Shown here: one piece after another, positions 36,131 through 37,544 of the stretch
Layout: the number at the start of each line of letters is the position of its first letter
How positions within the stretch are numbered: the stretch's first letter is position 1
Source of the DNA: Rhodobacterales bacterium 32-66-9
GTDB taxonomy: Bacteria; Pseudomonadota; Alphaproteobacteria; Rhodobacterales; Rhodobacteraceae
NCBI GenBank assembly: GCA_002280405.1
Contig: NCDY01000041.1
Coordinates: 1-37,544, forward strand
Direction of reading: 5' to 3'
Length of the DNA stretch: 37,544 nucleotides
Made by a program: the position numbers and the translations under genes
The notes under the pieces: generated by a model
The model's database searches: none
What the model was told of the DNA's origin: nothing
The model's input: the letters and a program-made list of their open reading frames with translations, nothing else

Positions 36131-36133
36131 GGC

Positions 36134-36979
36134 TCAGGCCTTCTCGGCGGCATGGGCTTCGGTGCCGATGTCATCGACCCGGGTTTGTAGCGACATCCGG
36201 CTCAAGGCGTCGAACGGCAGCGCGACAAAGGCCGCGATCCGGCGACGCAACGCCGCATAGGTCTGGACGAAGACCAGCGCCTTCTCCGCCTCGGTCCCCG
36301 TCGCCTTGACCGGGTCCGGCAGGCCCCAGTGCCCGGTGATCGGCTGCCCCTGCCAGGGCGGACATTCCTCCGCCGCCGCCGCGTCGCAGACGGTGAAGAC
36401 GAAGTCCATCACGATCGAGTCCGGCGTCTGGAACTCGGACACATGTTTGGAGCGCAGGCCGGCAATGTCATGGCCATTGCGCCGCAAGACCTCCAGCGCG
36501 AAGGGGTTCAGCGTGGTTCCAGGGCGATACCCGGCGGAGAACGCCTGGAACTTCCCCCGTCCCAGATCGCGCAGCAGCACCTCGGCAAAGATCGACCGGG
36601 CCGAGTTGCCCGAGCAAATGAAGAGCACGTCAAAATCGGTATCCCGCATGGCGGCGTCCTTTCGGTGGGCAAGAAGAGGGGCCAGAAGATCAGGCCGCGC
36701 CCGGCCCACATCCAGCGCCAGATAGCCGATCAGCGCCTCGGCGGCGTCCAGATCGACGGAGTAGAACAGCGACCGCCCCGCCCGGGTGACCTTGACCAGC
36801 CCCGACCCCGTCAGGTCCGCCAGATGATGCGACAGCGTGTTGGCCTTAAGCCCCAACGCCGCCGCGATCTCGGTCGGCCGCACCCCCCGCGGCGCGAACC
36901 GCATCAAGAGACGGAAAGCCGCCAGCCGGTCGGGGTGACCGAGGGTGGCAAAGGCTTGCGCGGCACGATTCTGTTCCAT
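36134..36979 (-). CDS. ArsR-ArsC fusion: HTH repressor joined to a low-molecular-weight phosphatase-type arsenate reductase
   Basis: A 281-residue two-domain protein. Residues 1-105 are an ArsR/SmtB winged helix (ATLGHPDRLAAFRLL, GVRPTEIAAALGLKANTLSHHLADL, GSGLVKVTRAGRSLFYSV). Residues 115-265 are a low-molecular-weight phosphatase fold with the P-loop CSGNSARS (Cys122, Arg128), plus TVCDAAAAEECPPW with further cysteines, as in thioredoxin-coupled arsenate reductases. The HTH part has no cysteine at all, so the usual arsenite-sensing site is missing. The ATG at 36979 is chosen because a palindromic site ends right there and upstream codons are not conserved-looking; the frame stays open to 37075. 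Confidence 0.9.
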   Translation of the reverse strand: MEQNRAAQAFATLGHPDRLAAFRLLMRFAPRGVRPTEIAAALGLKANTLSHHLADLTGSGLVKVTRAGRSLFYSVDLDAAEALIGYLALDVGRARPDLLAPLLAHRKDAAMRDTDFDVLFICSGNSARSIFAEVLLRDLGRGKFQAFSAGYRPGTTLNPFALEVLRRNGHDIAGLRSKHVSEFQTPDSIVMDFVFTVCDAAAAEECPPWQGQPITGHWGLPDPVKATGTEAEKALVFVQTYAALRRRIAAFVALPFDALSRMSLQTRVDDIGTEAHAAEKA

Positions 36980-36999
36980 ATTTCCCGAATGCTGGAAAT
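36980..36999. promoter_or_regulatory. Candidate ArsR operator
   Basis: ATTTCC, 8 bases, GGAAAT, abutting the arsR-arsC start codon. The position suggests autorepression by the fused HTH domain. Confidence 0.5.
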
Positions 37000-37051
37000 A
37001 ACCGCCCACATCCAGTGAAGGTTTGATGACAGTCAGACCATACGCGCGACC

Positions 37052-37076
37052 CGTAGGGTGCGCATTCATGCGCACC
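37052..37076. repeat. Single GTAG-type REP element
   Basis: C-GTAG followed by a perfect palindrome GGTGCGCAT-TC-ATGCGCACC. Same head and stem ends as the REP pair at 17990-18049, with different inner bases that keep pairing. Confidence 0.75.
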
Positions 37077-37151
37077 GCCTTGCCCGCGCCGGTTCACTTG
37101 CCCTTAACCGCTTCTGGCGGATAGGATTCCGAACGGGTCAGGAGGCCGCGC

Positions 37152-37544
37152 ATGTCGGACCGGGAAGTGAGGCGCGGGATGATCGAACGGACCCATCCCA
37201 AGCTGTCGGTCGGCGCACAGTGCCGCCTGCTGTCGATCTCACGGTCGTCGTTTTACTACGCGCCACAGGGTGAAACTGCCCTTAACCTCGACCTCATGCT
37301 GCTGATCGACAGGCAGTTCCTGGACACGCCGTTCTACGGCGTCCGCCAGATGACCTGGCACCTGCAGAACGAGGGCCATGCCGTGAACGAAAAACGCATC
37401 CGGCGGCTGATGCGCCTTATGCGGTTGATGCCGATCTACCAGAAGCCCGACACCAGCAGGCCCGCGAAGGGCCACAAGACCTACCCCTATCTGCTCGGCG
37501 GGCTGCGGGTGGACCGGCCCAACCAAGTCTGGTGCGCTGACATC
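37152..37544 (+). mobile_element. IS3-family transposase OrfB, cut by the window end
   Basis: The first 131 residues of an IS3-type integrase (OrfB). Recognised stretches are HPKLSVGAQCRLLSISRSSFYY, LDTPFYGVRQMTWHLQNEGHAVNEKRIRRLMR, MPIYQKPDTSRPAKGHKTYPYLL and GLRVDRPNQVWCADI, which ends at the first Asp of the DDE triad. A strong AGGAGG at 37140-37145 precedes the ATG. The OrfA gene that normally lies just upstream, and a left terminal repeat, are not seen in the ~75 bases between the REP element and the start, so the element looks truncated on this side. Confidence 0.88.

Overview
The window looks like chromosomal DNA of a GC-rich alphaproteobacterium of the Rhodobacteraceae (Rhodobacter, Tabrizicola or Gemmobacter-like). 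The pointers are a CenR-type response regulator, a 16-strand-type porin with the family signal peptide, the leuS-lptE-holA order, and an rpoE-chrR singlet-oxygen module next to the same five-gene operon known from Rhodobacter sphaeroides. No rRNA, tRNA or CRISPR array was seen. Nearly all sequence is coding, and many neighbours share ATGA or GTGA stop/start overlaps. Function calls come from reading motifs and family resemblance; no database search was run.

Layout, left to right. 1-2.7 kb: end of a TlpA-like thiol oxidoreductase, a LysR regulator and an O-methyltransferase. 2.8-6.3 kb: exonuclease III and cenR on the minus strand (with a strong terminator and a possible small RNA between them), then ribA and a YkuD-fold L,D-transpeptidase. 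6.3-10.1 kb: amylosucrase behind a LacI-type operator candidate, a YggS/PLPBP protein, and a major porin. 10.3-15.5 kb: a DUF3576 lipoprotein, then leuS-lptE-holA and a small unknown gene; a palindromic repeat has entered the start of lptE. 15.6-22.2 kb: a LysR regulator and a polyamine-type ABC operon (binding protein, ATPase, two permeases) ending in an aminobutyraldehyde-type dehydrogenase, the same set as E. coli ydcSTUV-patD; the ATPase has lost the segment that holds the ABC signature. 22.3-23.8 kb: sbtA-sbtB, a bicarbonate transporter with its PII-like partner. 24-27.4 kb: mutL (frameshifted near the 3' end), rmuC and hutD.

27.5-33.9 kb is the best-resolved regulatory unit: rpoE-chrR on the minus strand and a divergent operon (FAD protein, DUF1365, MFS, DUF3833, SDR) on the plus strand. 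Each side has a promoter of the form TGATCC-18 bp-TAAGA, the RpoE/ECF11 type, so the sigma factor should activate itself and the operon together when ChrR releases it. 33.9-37 kb: an arsenic cluster on the minus strand, an ArsR-ArsC fusion, a GAPDH that would make 1-arseno-3-phosphoglycerate, and the ArsJ exporter. The window ends inside an IS3-family transposase gene.

The most notable observations are the ABC ATPase without its signature segment, a mutL frameshift that displaces the CNHGRP endonuclease motif, two small ORFs chained between operon genes and built on the same dispersed repeat, GTAG-headed REP elements with compensatory stem changes, and the fused ArsR-ArsC whose DNA-binding part has no cysteine. 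I did not find a clearly new multi-gene system; the unusual items are variants and decay of known ones.
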